Notes: a model not told the origin generated them from the letters alone. Shown: positions 49,095 to 59,427, counted from the stretch's first letter. The stretch is 64,000 nt of DNA from Citrobacter sp. Res13-Sevr-PEB04-36 (GCF_015672735.1 NZ_JADABY010000014.1:62001-126000); one strand, 5' to 3'. Numbers and translations: made by a program.

Positions 49095-49359
49095 GTTGTA
49101 TCCCTTGATTATTCGTGACGTCGACGCTGAGCCAAAATCGCGTAATCAAGGCGGAGGGTGATGGGCATAGGGGCCTATGTCCAAATCCGACAACGCAGAG
49201 TACGCGATTTCGGCACGCGTCCCGAAGTGCTGGGGCTATTTTTGCCCAGTGCCGCGTTACTCGCGTCTAATTTGGGCCCACCAAACTTCGCCGCTCGCGC
49301 CTTGCCCTGGGCAAAAATAGCCGCCAGCGACGTTCAAGAATAATCAAGGAATGCAACCT
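49093..49359. mobile_element. 267-bp MITE-like element inside the ugp operon
   Basis: Both ends carry an imperfect inverted repeat of about 31 bp: AGGTTGTATCCCTTGATTAT at the left and the complement of AGGTTGCATTCCTTGATTAT at the right, about 27 of 31 positions matching with one gap. Inside are two more inverted pairs: AAATCGCGTA (49136-49145) with TACGCGATTT, and GGCTATTTTTGCCCAG with CTGGGCAAAAATAGCC. It has no credible gene. In E. coli ugpE and ugpC are almost adjacent, so this is an insertion. I do not know a name for it. Confidence 0.7.
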
Positions 49360-49361
49360 CT

Positions 49362-50428
<1,067 letters not shown>

Positions 50429-50432
<4 letters not shown>

Positions 50433-51172
50433 GTAACTGGCCTTATCCCCATATTGTCGCCCATCGTGGTGGCGGTAAACTGGCCCCGGAAAACACGCTG
50501 GCGGCGATCGACGTGGGGGCGCGATTCGGGCATACCATGATCGAATTTGATGCGAAATTGTCAAAAGATGGCGAGATCTTCTTACTGCACGACGACAATC
50601 TTGAACGCACCAGCAACGGCTGGGGCATCGCTGGTGAGCTGAACTGGCAGGATCTGCTGCGCGTTGATGCCGGGGGCTGGTTTAGCGGCGAGTTCAAAGG
50701 TGAGCCGTTGCCGTTGCTCTCGCAAGTGGCCGAGCGTTGCCGTCAACACGGTATGATGGCGAATATCGAAATTAAACCCACTACCGGCACCGGAACGTTA
50801 ACCGGTAAAGTCGTGGCGCTGGCCGCGCGGGAACTATGGGTGGGAATGACGCCACCGCTGTTGTCATCCTTTGAAATTGATGCGCTTGAAGCAGCACAAC
50901 AGGTGGTACCTGAACTGCCGAGAGGCTTACTGCTTGATGAGTGGCGTGAGGACTGGCGTGAGCTGACAACGCGGCTGGACTGCATCTCTATTCATCTTAA
51001 TCATAAGCTGCTGGATGAAGCGCGCGTGGATGCGCTGCGCGATGCCGGGTTACGCATTCTGGTGTACACCGTCAATCGGCCCCAGCGCGCAGCAGAGCTA
51101 TTGCGCTGGGGAGTGGATTGCATCTGTACTGATGCCATTGATGTTATCGGGCCGGATTTTCAGCCCTATTAA
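50429..51172 (+). CDS. ugpQ: UgpQ, glycerophosphodiester phosphodiesterase
   Basis: A 247-residue cytoplasmic enzyme with the GDPD signature: '[14 protein letters not shown]' (catalytic His), '[10 protein letters not shown]', 'HDDNLERTS', and 'IEIKP'. It cleaves imported glycerophosphodiesters to glycerol-3-phosphate and an alcohol. It is last in the ugp operon; its end overlaps the end of convergent yhhA by a few bases. Confidence 0.95.
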
Positions 51173-51612
51173 GGCCCAATTGTTTTTAACGGCACGTTAG
51201 GCTGCGGCGTGTTTGAAGGTTTGAGCATGTCGCCGTTCTTTTTCTCCGACAGCATTTGCGGCTGTTTATTCAACGTGCTGTCCGTATTGCGGTTGGTGTT
51301 TAGCATCCCGCCGTTGTTGTTGGGTAGCATTTGCTGTTGGCTGGTATTCAACTCCCCCGGCTGAGACTGGCGAACTCGCTGGGAGTTAGTGTTGATCTGA
51401 TTTTCCATATGCTGCTGTTGCATGCGCGTTTGCGTCTGCAGCTGCTGGTTAAGCATTCCTTTCTGTTGAATTTGCTGTGATTGCATTTGTGTCTGCATCC
51501 GCTGCTGACTCGGGATCTGATAACCCGGTTGATTCGGGTTATTCATGGTGTTAATAGGCTGTGCAAAGCCTGCAAACGGCAATAGCATGGCTAAAATCAA
51601 GAGTCGTTTCAT
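51169..51612 (-). CDS. yhhA: YhhA, exported Gln-rich protein
   Basis: A 147-residue protein with a signal peptide (residues 1-17, ending GFAQ) and a long low-complexity Gln/Met/Asn segment ('[17 protein letters not shown]', '[14 protein letters not shown]'). DUF2756 family; no function known. It is convergent with ugpQ, and their ends overlap by 4 bp with no terminator seen. Confidence 0.9.
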   Translation of the reverse strand: MKRLLILAMLLPFAGFAQPINTMNNPNQPGYQIPSQQRMQTQMQSQQIQQKGMLNQQLQTQTRMQQQHMENQINTNSQRVRQSQPGELNTSQQQMLPNNNGGMLNTNRNTDSTLNKQPQMLSEKKNGDMLKPSNTPQPNVPLKTIGP

Positions 51613-51730
51613 CGCTTTTCTCCTCTCGGGGATCTCTTAAGTTTACTCCTTTCTTGCCGTTACGATGATTATTTCAGAGTTATGCACCAGGCTTAGTGGG
51701 GGCAGACCCCCGTACATCTGGAGAATAACG

Positions 51731-53473
51731 ATGATAAAACCGACGTTTATACGCCGGGTAGCCATTGCTGCTCTGCTCTCAGGAAGCTGTTTTAGCGCTG
51801 CCGCCGCACCGGCTGCACCGCCAGTGTCATACGGCGTGGAAGAAGATGTGTTCCACCCGGTACGCGCTCAGCAGGGAATGGTCGCTTCCGTGGATGCGAT
51901 GGCTACGCAGGTTGGGGTGGATATCTTAAAGCAGGGGGGGAACGCGGTGGATGCTGCCGTGGCCGTTGGCTACGCGCTGGCGGTGACACATCCTCAGGCG
52001 GGCAATCTGGGTGGTGGTGGCTTTATGCTGCTGCGTACCAAAGACGGTAACACCACCGCGATCGATTTTCGTGAAATGGCGCCTGCTGGCGCGACCCGTG
52101 ACATGTTCCTCGATGAGCAGGGCAACGCCGATGCGAAAAAGTCGCTGACGTCGCATCTGGCTTCCGGCACGCCGGGGACCGTGGCCGGATTCTCGCTGGC
52201 GCTGGAAAAATATGGCACCCTGCCGCTGAACAAAGTGGTACGCCCGGCGATGAAGTTGGCGGCAGAGGGGTTTGTGGTTAACGATGCGCTGGCTGACGAT
52301 CTCAAAACCTACGGCAGTGAAGTGATCCCCAACCACGAGAACAGCAAAGCTATTTTCTGGAAAGACGGCGAACCGCTGAAAAAGGGCGACAAGCTGGTAC
52401 AGAAAAACCTGGCGAAAAGCCTCGAGATGATTGCCGAGAATGGCCCGGATGCGTTTTATAAAGGGGCGATTGCCGATCAGATAGCCGAGGAGATGAAGAA
52501 GAACGGCGGTCTGATGAGCAAAGACGATTTAGCCGCTTATAAAGCCGTGGAGCGTAAACCGATTAGCGGCGACTATCGCGGGTATCAGGTCTTCTCGATG
52601 CCGCCTCCGTCCTCTGGCGGTATTCATATTGTGCAGATCCTTAATATTCTTGAAAACTTCGATATGAAGAAATACGGATTTGGCAGCGCCGATGCCATGC
52701 AGGTGATGGCGGAGGCGGAGAAATATGCTTACGCCGACCGATCGGAATATCTGGGTGACCCGGATTTTGTGAAGGTGCCGTGGCAGGCGCTGACTAACAA
52801 AGCGTATGCCAAATCGCTTGCCGAGCAGATCGATATCAATAAAGCCAAACCCTCCAGCCAGATCAAACCGGGCAAGCTTGCCCCGTATGAAAGTAACCAA
52901 ACCACCCACTTCTCGGTGGTGGATAAAGACGGCAACGCCGTGGCGGTGACGTATACCCTGAATACCACCTTCGGCACCGGTATTGTGGCGGGTAACACCG
53001 GCATTCTGCTCAATAACGAAATGGATGACTTCTCTGCCAAACCGGGTGTCCCGAACGTTTACGGGCTGGTGGGCGGCGATGCCAACGCGGTAGGGCCGAA
53101 TAAGCGCCCGCTGTCGTCCATGTCGCCGACTATCGTGGTAAAAGACGGTAAAACCTGGCTGGTTACCGGCAGCCCTGGCGGAAGCCGAATTATCACAACC
53201 GTGCTGCAAATGGTAGTCAACAGCATTGATTTTGGGATGAACGTCGCCGAAGCGACCAACGCGCCGCGCTTCCATCATCAGTGGTTGCCGGATGAGGTGC
53301 GCATCGAGAAAGGCTTCAGCCCGGACACCATCAAACTGTTGGAACAGAAAGGGCAAAAAGTCGCGCTCAAAGAGGCGATGGGCAGCACCCAGAGCATTAT
53401 GGTCGGGCCGGATGGCGCACTGTATGGCGCGTCCGACCCGCGTTCCGTGGATGATTTAACGGCGGGATACTGA
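51731..53473 (+). CDS. ggt: Ggt, gamma-glutamyltranspeptidase
   Basis: A 580-residue periplasmic Ntn hydrolase: signal peptide (residues 1-25), large chain, and the self-cleavage nucleophile Thr391 in 'SNQTTHFSVV', followed by the small chain with 'PLSSMSPTIV' and 'GSPGGSRI'. It cleaves gamma-glutamyl bonds such as in glutathione, recovering Cys-Gly and Glu. I chose ATG 51731, which gives the E. coli numbering with Thr391; the longer frame at 51665 is rejected. Confidence 0.96.
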   Translation: MIKPTFIRRVAIAALLSGSCFSAAAAPAAPPVSYGVEEDVFHPVRAQQGMVASVDAMATQVGVDILKQGGNAVDAAVAVGYALAVTHPQAGNLGGGGFMLLRTKDGNTTAIDFREMAPAGATRDMFLDEQGNADAKKSLTSHLASGTPGTVAGFSLALEKYGTLPLNKVVRPAMKLAAEGFVVNDALADDLKTYGSEVIPNHENSKAIFWKDGEPLKKGDKLVQKNLAKSLEMIAENGPDAFYKGAIADQIAEEMKKNGGLMSKDDLAAYKAVERKPISGDYRGYQVFSMPPPSSGGIHIVQILNILENFDMKKYGFGSADAMQVMAEAEKYAYADRSEYLGDPDFVKVPWQALTNKAYAKSLAEQIDINKAKPSSQIKPGKLAPYESNQTTHFSVVDKDGNAVAVTYTLNTTFGTGIVAGNTGILLNNEMDDFSAKPGVPNVYGLVGGDANAVGPNKRPLSSMSPTIVVKDGKTWLVTGSPGGSRIITTVLQMVVNSIDFGMNVAEATNAPRFHHQWLPDEVRIEKGFSPDTIKLLEQKGQKVALKEAMGSTQSIMVGPDGALYGASDPRSVDDLTAGY

Positions 53474-53483
53474 TTATTGATTA

Positions 53484-53514
53484 ATAGCCCGGTTTCAGGC
53501 ACCGGGCTATTTGT
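53484..53514. terminator. Bidirectional terminator after ggt
   Basis: ATAGCCCGGT (53484-53493) pairs perfectly with ACCGGGCTAT (53501-53510), with A/T-rich flanks on both sides, between ggt and the convergent phosphotriesterase-like gene. Confidence 0.85.
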
Positions 53515-53517
53515 TAG

Positions 53518-54552
53518 TTATGCCGTGAGTAGCCGCGCTGGATTATCAACACAGAGCTTGCGAAGAGTATCGTTGTCTACTCCACGTGAAGCTAGATAGG
53601 CGAGGAAAACATTCGGGACAAATCCCCAACCATTCCCCCCATTTTTTGCCCACATTTGTTTGAGAAAAACATCATGGCTCAAAACGATCTGATCGGCGTA
53701 ACCCAATTCAATCAGATGTGCAACCGCATCAGCGGTCTCCTGAACGCCTGGGGCGATACCTTCTTTAGGGAAAGTGATATCCAGACCAATCATGTCAAAT
53801 TCAAGCCATACGCCGCGGTCGAGCATTTTACGTTGATAGGCAACATCCTTGCCTGAAGGGTCTGAATGCGCCAGCGAAACTTTTGCCGGAGAGACGTTCA
53901 TCTCTTCAAGGACAATATCCAGCACCTCATCACCTAGCCGTAGCCACCCTGGCATATGGATATTCATCGCTGTATGAGGATTATTGCGTTGTGCCAGAGA
54001 CGCCGCCCGTAGACTGTTACGCTCCGCTTGGGTAAACGCGGGGGATACGCCAATTTCGCCGATCATACCGGCGCGAATATCCGTCTCGCCAATCCCCTGA
54101 TTCAGTTCCTTATCGATAAGTGAGGCTAACAAATCGACAGGTTTGTGGATCCTGGTGCTTTCAAACTTCTCCAGATAAGGTCCTGATGAAGCGACGATAT
54201 TCAAACCGGTTTTTAATGCAACTTCCCGCAACGATGAGGCGTCCCTACCGATAGACTCAGAACCCGTCGCGTCGACAATAGTCCTGCCTCCTAGTGACAT
54301 AAAATTATTGATTTCAAAGATGACATCATCAATCTCTTTTCTGTCCATGTTATCGGCGCAGCAGTATGGGTCGTGTTTCAGTCCCCACTGTAGGTCAGCG
54401 CTGACTTTTTTCCCTACCAGTTGCTGTGAAAAGGCATAATGTGGTTCATCAACAACGGATGACAGATCGTTAAACAGATGCTCATGCGGTAGCGTCAGAC
54501 CCATATCCGTGTGCGCCACAGGACCCGTCACGGTTTGCAGAAAACCTTTCAT
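53518..54552 (-). CDS. Phosphotriesterase-family metal hydrolase (lactonase-like)
   Basis: A 344-residue amidohydrolase-superfamily protein of the phosphotriesterase/Php type. The binuclear metal site is visible: His23 and His25 ('TLPHEHLFND'), Glu166 in 'MIGEIGVS' (Glu in place of the carboxylated Lys, as in Php), His199 ('NIHMPGW'), His229 ('AHSDPSG') and Asp294 ('LSHDVF'). Many such proteins are sugar- or acyl-lactonases. Its start overlaps the transporter gene by 4 bp. In this operon it likely opens a lactone or cleaves the imported substrate; the substrate is unknown. Confidence 0.85.
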   Translation of the reverse strand: MKGFLQTVTGPVAHTDMGLTLPHEHLFNDLSSVVDEPHYAFSQQLVGKKVSADLQWGLKHDPYCCADNMDRKEIDDVIFEINNFMSLGGRTIVDATGSESIGRDASSLREVALKTGLNIVASSGPYLEKFESTRIHKPVDLLASLIDKELNQGIGETDIRAGMIGEIGVSPAFTQAERNSLRAASLAQRNNPHTAMNIHMPGWLRLGDEVLDIVLEEMNVSPAKVSLAHSDPSGKDVAYQRKMLDRGVWLEFDMIGLDITFPKEGIAPGVQETADAVAHLIELGYADQIVLSHDVFLKQMWAKNGGNGWGFVPNVFLAYLASRGVDNDTLRKLCVDNPARLLTA

Positions 54553-55520
54553 CCTGACACCTCCATTTTTTGCGCCATTTTGGATGCTCTGTATTCAGGG
54601 ATGGTGGTAACAATTGCGCCCACTAATGCGAATAACGTGCCGATGATGGTGACCAGATAGACCGTATTGCCTAAGGATGGGATTAATTCATCAATTAACA
54701 CCGACCCAAGCAACTGGCCTGCGGTAGAAGCTACACCCAGCATCAGCAGACCTAAGCCTCTGACCAGAATCGCCATCAGCCCGATGGACAGCAGACCCAG
54801 CGGGCCACCGAGATACATCCACCACATATCGGGTAACTGGACGGTGACATGACCTAATGCGACACGTATCGCCAGCGCAGCGCCCAGGACGCAAAAGCCA
54901 ACGATGAAGTTCCAGGTAATGGAAACCAGCATGGAGCCCGTTGCCTCAGCGACTTTGGCATTCCCTGCAGGCTGCCAGCCAGCGAGTAATCCTGCCAAAA
55001 ATGGAAGGATAGCGAGCAGGATAAAAGAGGTTGAATGCCACTGTGGCGACACGACAAAAATCGTGGCAATAACCGCAAACAATGCGCCAGCAACGCGCCA
55101 TGGCGTGAAATATTTCTTCTCATCCACACCAACGCCGAAACGGTCGCACAGCAGACCGGAAAGGAGCAGGGCGGAAATTAATGCAGTTTGAAAAGTGGCA
55201 ACGCCCAACGCACTGGCTGATGCCCCTTCAGAAAATACAACCATCGCCCCACATAACCCGGCAAACCAATTCCACAGCGGAATTTTTCTCTTTTTAATCA
55301 GAGTGGGGATCGACGCGAATTGCTGGCGTGTATTTTTTCGCGCAATAATAATAAAAAACATGACGACCAGACCGCTGGCGAATGAGATTACTGCGCAAGC
55401 ATTACCATCCTGCAACCAGTGTCCCAATTGCCCATTAACGGCAGACTGCATTGGGGAAAGCATACCGGCTAGGATGGTTGCAAGCATCAGTAAGGGAGTT
55501 GAGTACTTATTCTTGTTCAT
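54549..55520 (-). CDS. DMT-superfamily (DUF606/YdcZ-type) transporter
   Basis: A 323-residue membrane protein with ten predicted spans in two repeats of the DMT family ('STPLLMLATILAGMLSPMQSAVNGQLG' at the N terminus is typical of the DUF606 branch). It would carry the operon's substrate or product across the inner membrane. The gene lies between the ThuA-like gene and the phosphotriesterase-like gene, transcribed with both. Confidence 0.85.
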   Translation of the reverse strand: MNKNKYSTPLLMLATILAGMLSPMQSAVNGQLGHWLQDGNACAVISFASGLVVMFFIIIARKNTRQQFASIPTLIKKRKIPLWNWFAGLCGAMVVFSEGASASALGVATFQTALISALLLSGLLCDRFGVGVDEKKYFTPWRVAGALFAVIATIFVVSPQWHSTSFILLAILPFLAGLLAGWQPAGNAKVAEATGSMLVSITWNFIVGFCVLGAALAIRVALGHVTVQLPDMWWMYLGGPLGLLSIGLMAILVRGLGLLMLGVASTAGQLLGSVLIDELIPSLGNTVYLVTIIGTLFALVGAIVTTIPEYRASKMAQKMEVSG

Positions 55521-55573
55521 ACATCAATCCTTATTTTTTATAAAAGGAGTAACTTTTGTTACTCCATTGTTTT

Positions 55574-56335
55574 TTATTTTCTGGCGATGAATTGAAGCGT
55601 GTTAACCCACAGGTCGGTATAAAACGGCCAGGACATAAATTGCTGTGTTCCCCAGTGCGGCGAACAGTCACTCATAAAGCAGGCGGTTTTACCCTGTTGG
55701 TATTCACCGAACACTAACAGCGGGTCATTATTTATTGTTAAAACGACATCGGCATCTTCTCTGGCGACAACCTGGTTATATCCAAGAAACACCGGGTAGT
55801 CTGAGAATCCGTTAACGACAGGATGTTCAGGCGAGACAGCCTCAGCGTAGATACCTTCTGGTTTTTCTACCCGGTCATCGCCGTCAAGCATAATAATTGG
55901 CAGGACCTCGGCAAGAATGGTGTTCTTGTAATTGGCTTTGGCCTCAATGCCCATAAATGAAAGATAGCCGCCAATCATGAGCAGTCCACCACCATTTTTG
56001 ACATACTCTTTAATAGATTCCAGAGCATTTGGCTTTATTTTTAGCTGATAGAACGTCTCGTTTTGCAACAGAAACGTATTACTGCCTATATCGCTAATGA
56101 CAATGACATCATAATGGTTTAACTCATCCATGTTTTCGGGAAATGCGATTTGTACCGTGTGAGCCGGCATGTAATCAATTTTCACATTGCTTTTCTTTAA
56201 GCATTCCAGTAACCATGTGGCGCCTTCTTCATATTTACTGGAGGTGAAACTGTCATAACCTTTTGAATGAATCATGTGAATATGCCAGGATTCTCCAATA
56301 AAGAGCACCTTTAGTTTTTTCTGCGTATTGTTCAT
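55574..56335 (-). CDS. ThuA/glutamine-amidotransferase-like protein
   Basis: A 253-residue protein with a class I amidotransferase-like (flavodoxin-type) fold: 'KVLFIGESWHIHMIHSKGYDSF' at the N terminus, 'GGGLLMIGGYLSFMG' where the nucleophile elbow would be (Gly-Gly-Tyr rather than Gly-Cys-Gly), and 'GKTACFMSDCSPHWGTQQF' near the C terminus. It lacks the catalytic Cys of amidotransferases, so it is not an active amidotransferase of that type. ThuA-like proteins occur in sugar operons. Exact function unknown. Confidence 0.75.
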   Translation of the reverse strand: MNNTQKKLKVLFIGESWHIHMIHSKGYDSFTSSKYEEGATWLLECLKKSNVKIDYMPAHTVQIAFPENMDELNHYDVIVISDIGSNTFLLQNETFYQLKIKPNALESIKEYVKNGGGLLMIGGYLSFMGIEAKANYKNTILAEVLPIIMLDGDDRVEKPEGIYAEAVSPEHPVVNGFSDYPVFLGYNQVVAREDADVVLTINNDPLLVFGEYQQGKTACFMSDCSPHWGTQQFMSWPFYTDLWVNTLQFIARK

Positions 56336-56350
56336 AGTCTGCTCCTTGAT

Positions 56351-57565
56351 TTAGTGAGTAGAGATAGTTTGTTTGTAATGTGAACCCTGAATGCGATGAA
56401 GAACGGATTCGTTTTCTGGCATGTCAGAGGCATTGGATGTTTCAACAGCAAGCGAAGCGAATGCACTGGCGTAGCACAATGCGGATGCCAGTGATTTTCC
56501 TTTAGCAAGGCCAGACGCGAGTGCACCGTTGAAGGCGTCACCAGCTCCAGCGGTATTTTTTACAACTGCAGGGAATGCCGGAGAATAGATGAATTGCGTT
56601 CCGTCATAAGCGAGAGAACCTTTGCTACCTAATGTGATAATGGTATTTTTGACACCTTTCTGATGAATAATCTTCGCTGCACATTTGGCTGATTCAATAT
56701 CATTGACGGACATGTTTGCCAGCAGGCCAGCTTCTGTTTCATTTGGCGTGATATAATCGATGTCATCAATGATGGTGTTAACCATTTCATTGTATGGTGC
56801 TGGATTGATAATTACCGGTATGTCATTTTTCTGTGCGAGACGAATTGTTTGTTGAAGCGCCTCATAATTCGTCTCCAGTTGTACGAGAACAATATCTGAA
56901 TGAATAATAGCTTCTTTTTGTATGGTGATTTCATCAGGTGAAATTGTCATATTAGCACCAGGATAGATAGCGATGACGTTATCTCCGGTATCTCCATTCA
57001 CCATGATGGTCGCAGTACCAGTTTGAGTTTCTTTGGTCTGATAGATAACGCTTTTATGGATTTTTGATGAGTTCATGAAATTAATAGCATAATCACTAAA
57101 ATGGTCTGACCCTACTTTAGTGATAAAATGTACGTCAGAATCAGCATAGCTTGCCGCTAATGCCTGATTACATCCTTTACCACCGGGCGAAAAAATAAAT
57201 TTATCGGCAAGTAATGATTCTCCCGTCGAGGGTAATCTTGGTAGATAACTGATAATATCAACATTGAACGAGCCAATAACACATACATTACTTTTCATGG
57301 CAGAGAGACCTTTTTTTATTTTCTGTGCTGATTCATATTGTTCCAGCACATAAGCAATTTCGTTTTTTGCAACGTTATCAAGAGAATCAAGGGTAATAAA
57401 TGCACCACCATGACAGCGAGTGAGATATCCCTGTCCGGCAAGTTCATTGAGATCTGAACGAATAGTTTCCTTTGTTACTTTAAGATTTTTCGCCAGATTT
57501 GAAACTTTTACAACTCCCGAAATACTGAGTTCCTTCAATATCCTATGATGGCGTTCAAATTTCAT
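56351..57565 (-). CDS. Fusion of DeoR-type DNA-binding domain and PfkB sugar kinase
   Basis: A 404-residue protein. Residues 1-57 are a DeoR-type helix-turn-helix ('ERHHRILKELSISGVVKVSNLAKNLKVTKETIRSDLNEL'). From Met90 it is a ribokinase-like PfkB kinase ('KSNVCVIGSFNVDIISYLPRLP', 'FSPGGKGCNQALAAS', and the signature 'NTAGAGDAFNGALASG' with catalytic Asp343). The usual DeoR effector domain is missing, so the kinase domain may sense substrate. It is the first gene of the four-gene operon and probably both regulates it and phosphorylates a sugar or nucleoside. Salmonella carries a similar block. Confidence 0.85.
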   Translation of the reverse strand: MKFERHHRILKELSISGVVKVSNLAKNLKVTKETIRSDLNELAGQGYLTRCHGGAFITLDSLDNVAKNEIAYVLEQYESAQKIKKGLSAMKSNVCVIGSFNVDIISYLPRLPSTGESLLADKFIFSPGGKGCNQALAASYADSDVHFITKVGSDHFSDYAINFMNSSKIHKSVIYQTKETQTGTATIMVNGDTGDNVIAIYPGANMTISPDEITIQKEAIIHSDIVLVQLETNYEALQQTIRLAQKNDIPVIINPAPYNEMVNTIIDDIDYITPNETEAGLLANMSVNDIESAKCAAKIIHQKGVKNTIITLGSKGSLAYDGTQFIYSPAFPAVVKNTAGAGDAFNGALASGLAKGKSLASALCYASAFASLAVETSNASDMPENESVLHRIQGSHYKQTISTH

Positions 57566-57887
57566 TTTTTACCTCACCGTGGTTAAATTAATCCCAAGGG
57601 AAGTATATTGTTGTGATTGTCACCGTAAAGTGATGGCAGAAACCAAAAAAAAACAAAAATGTAATATTAATTTTATTAAAGTTACGAAAAATAGAGATGA
57701 AGATAAAACGTGAATAACCATATAATTTAGATGGTTATTAGGCCTGAACATGACGGCGACGAGGCAATGGACTGCAATCAATAACTTTATGCCAGGACTG
57801 GATGGCGCTTTCGCTCCTGGGCTTAACGGCGGGAAATTAAGGATAACTGCCTACAGCGTTCTGAACGATGTAGGCCTGATTGAGTAG
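57566..57887. promoter_or_regulatory. AT-rich gap upstream of the kinase-regulator operon
   Basis: 322 bp without a gene. It holds a hairpin (AATAACCA 57713-57720 with TGGTTATT 57732-57739) that may terminate the exported-protein gene at 57888. A degenerate REP-like stretch ('ACTGCCTACAGCG', 'GATGTAGGCCTGAT') covers about 57848-57880. Near the start of the operon is the dyad TCAC-N6-GTGA (about 57620-57635), a possible operator. Confidence 0.5.
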
Positions 57888-58772
57888 TTACGGCGCATAT
57901 CCCTGCAGTGATTCAGACCAGCGAAATATGTGACTGCTTTTATCCTCCAGGTTAACGCGCTCTAAATCATAAAATCCGTGCGTCTTTGCCGAGCGCATTT
58001 TGAGAATGTACTTACTTTCGCTGATGTCGTGCTGCCTTGTGCCGTCTTTATTCCAGTCTCCGGCGATATCCTGATATTGGTAAACAAGGTCGGAAAACAC
58101 GTTGATTATCCTGTTATCTTTGATCGCGTAGAGCTCCAGCACTTCATAGAAGGCACCGCCGCCGGAATACGCATCAGAGTATCCGCCGCGCACCCCAAAT
58201 GCCAGGGTATCGGGTGCGATCCGATAAGGGGCCAGATCCAGTTTGGTATAATAAGCCAGCGGTCTGACCGATTCATCATTGCTCTCTTTTTCGGCGGCTT
58301 TATTCCACTCCGAGAGTTGGTTTAACGGTTTTTCCGAGCGGGCAATCGGCGTTAGCCGTTGGTTCTGCCAGGAAAATACGCCGAGATATAATTTATTGAC
58401 GCGGCTGGTGCTGTAATTTTCCGGACAGCCGTTATCTGCGCGTTTCCTGGTTTGTTCTGCCTCTGCCTGATTATCGGCAAAACAGGCGACGCCAATGTAT
58501 TTCCCGTTTTTGCCCCAGGCTTTGGCACCGGTCATAATCAGTTTTTTGGGGTCTTCATTCGGCGCAACCCAGGCAATCCATTGGGCCACTTCTAATCCTT
58601 GCGGCAGTTCACCAAACCCTTTGGCGGGCGTCGTACCCATCATTTGCTCGGCGAAAATCTGCTTGCCTTCCGGATGTTGAATGGCGCTGGGTATGGAATC
58701 GAGATTTTGTACGGTAGTGGCAAAAGCAGGGGAGAGCGTTGCCAGCAACACCAGGGGAAGGTACTTTTTCAC
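57888..58772 (-). CDS. Exported protein of unknown function
   Basis: A 294-residue protein with a signal peptide (residues 1-18, ending AFAT), GTG start with AAGGA about 8 bp upstream. The mature part has two Cys ('GVACFADN' and 'DNGCPEN') that could pair, and many aromatic residues. I recognise no domain. It may be a periplasmic protein specific to some enterobacteria. It lies between the kinase operon and yhhY on the same strand as both. Confidence 0.7.
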   Translation of the reverse strand: MKKYLPLVLLATLSPAFATTVQNLDSIPSAIQHPEGKQIFAEQMMGTTPAKGFGELPQGLEVAQWIAWVAPNEDPKKLIMTGAKAWGKNGKYIGVACFADNQAEAEQTRKRADNGCPENYSTSRVNKLYLGVFSWQNQRLTPIARSEKPLNQLSEWNKAAEKESNDESVRPLAYYTKLDLAPYRIAPDTLAFGVRGGYSDAYSGGGAFYEVLELYAIKDNRIINVFSDLVYQYQDIAGDWNKDGTRQHDISESKYILKMRSAKTHGFYDLERVNLEDKSSHIFRWSESLQGYAP

Positions 58773-58818
58773 TATTGCGTCCTTTCAATAAGCAGGGCGA
58801 TAAGACTCGCCCTTAAAT

Positions 58819-59307
58819 TTATTTCACGCGCGCCATAAAGTAGGCATCAACGTACTCACCATTGCGCAGGCCGTATTTCTTACCAGTGCCTTCGATTTCA
58901 AAGCCGTATTTCTTATACAACGCCACAGCAGGCTCATTATCGACAAACACCGTCAGCTCAATGCGCTCGACGCGCAGCCAGTTGTCGCACATGTCGATCA
59001 TGGTACGGATGAGTGCGCTGGCGACGCCGCGATTTTGCCAGCGGGCATCTACGCAGATCCCAAAATCAGCGACGTGACTGCGGCGTGGCCGCTGGGCGAC
59101 GGCAATAGAAAGATGACCCACAACGATATCATCAATGCAGGCAACCAACTGTTTGACCCCGGCTTGCTCGGTAAGTCGTTCTTGCCACATCTCCATGGAA
59201 GGATGAGGAACCTGTAGCGTATTGTGATACACCTCCGGCTGGGCATGGATCTGACGAATAGCGTCGTAATCTTTCTTTTCAGCGTGGCGTATCACTATCT
59301 CACTCAT
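58819..59307 (-). CDS. yhhY: YhhY, GNAT N-acetyltransferase
   Basis: A 162-residue acetyltransferase with the acetyl-CoA loop 'RWQNRGVASALIRTM'. In E. coli YhhY acetylates some amino acids and detoxifies amino-acyl analogues. It is divergent from ryhB, as in E. coli. Confidence 0.93.
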   Translation of the reverse strand: MSEIVIRHAEKKDYDAIRQIHAQPEVYHNTLQVPHPSMEMWQERLTEQAGVKQLVACIDDIVVGHLSIAVAQRPRRSHVADFGICVDARWQNRGVASALIRTMIDMCDNWLRVERIELTVFVDNEPAVALYKKYGFEIEGTGKKYGLRNGEYVDAYFMARVK

Positions 59308-59403
59308 TCCTTATCTCCTGCAGGGTTAATTGTGCAATTACCCTCGCTGAGTTTGAAAATTCCGTCAACTGCATTTTTTTGCAAAAAGAAGTAGACAAGT
59401 GCG

Positions 59404-59422
59404 AATGAGAATGATTATTATT
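59404..59422 (+). promoter_or_regulatory. Fur box of ryhB
   Basis: AATGAGAATGATTATTATT matches the Fur consensus and overlaps the expected -10 region directly before the ryhB start. Repression by Fur-iron is established for ryhB. Confidence 0.9.
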
Positions 59423-59427
59423 GCTCT

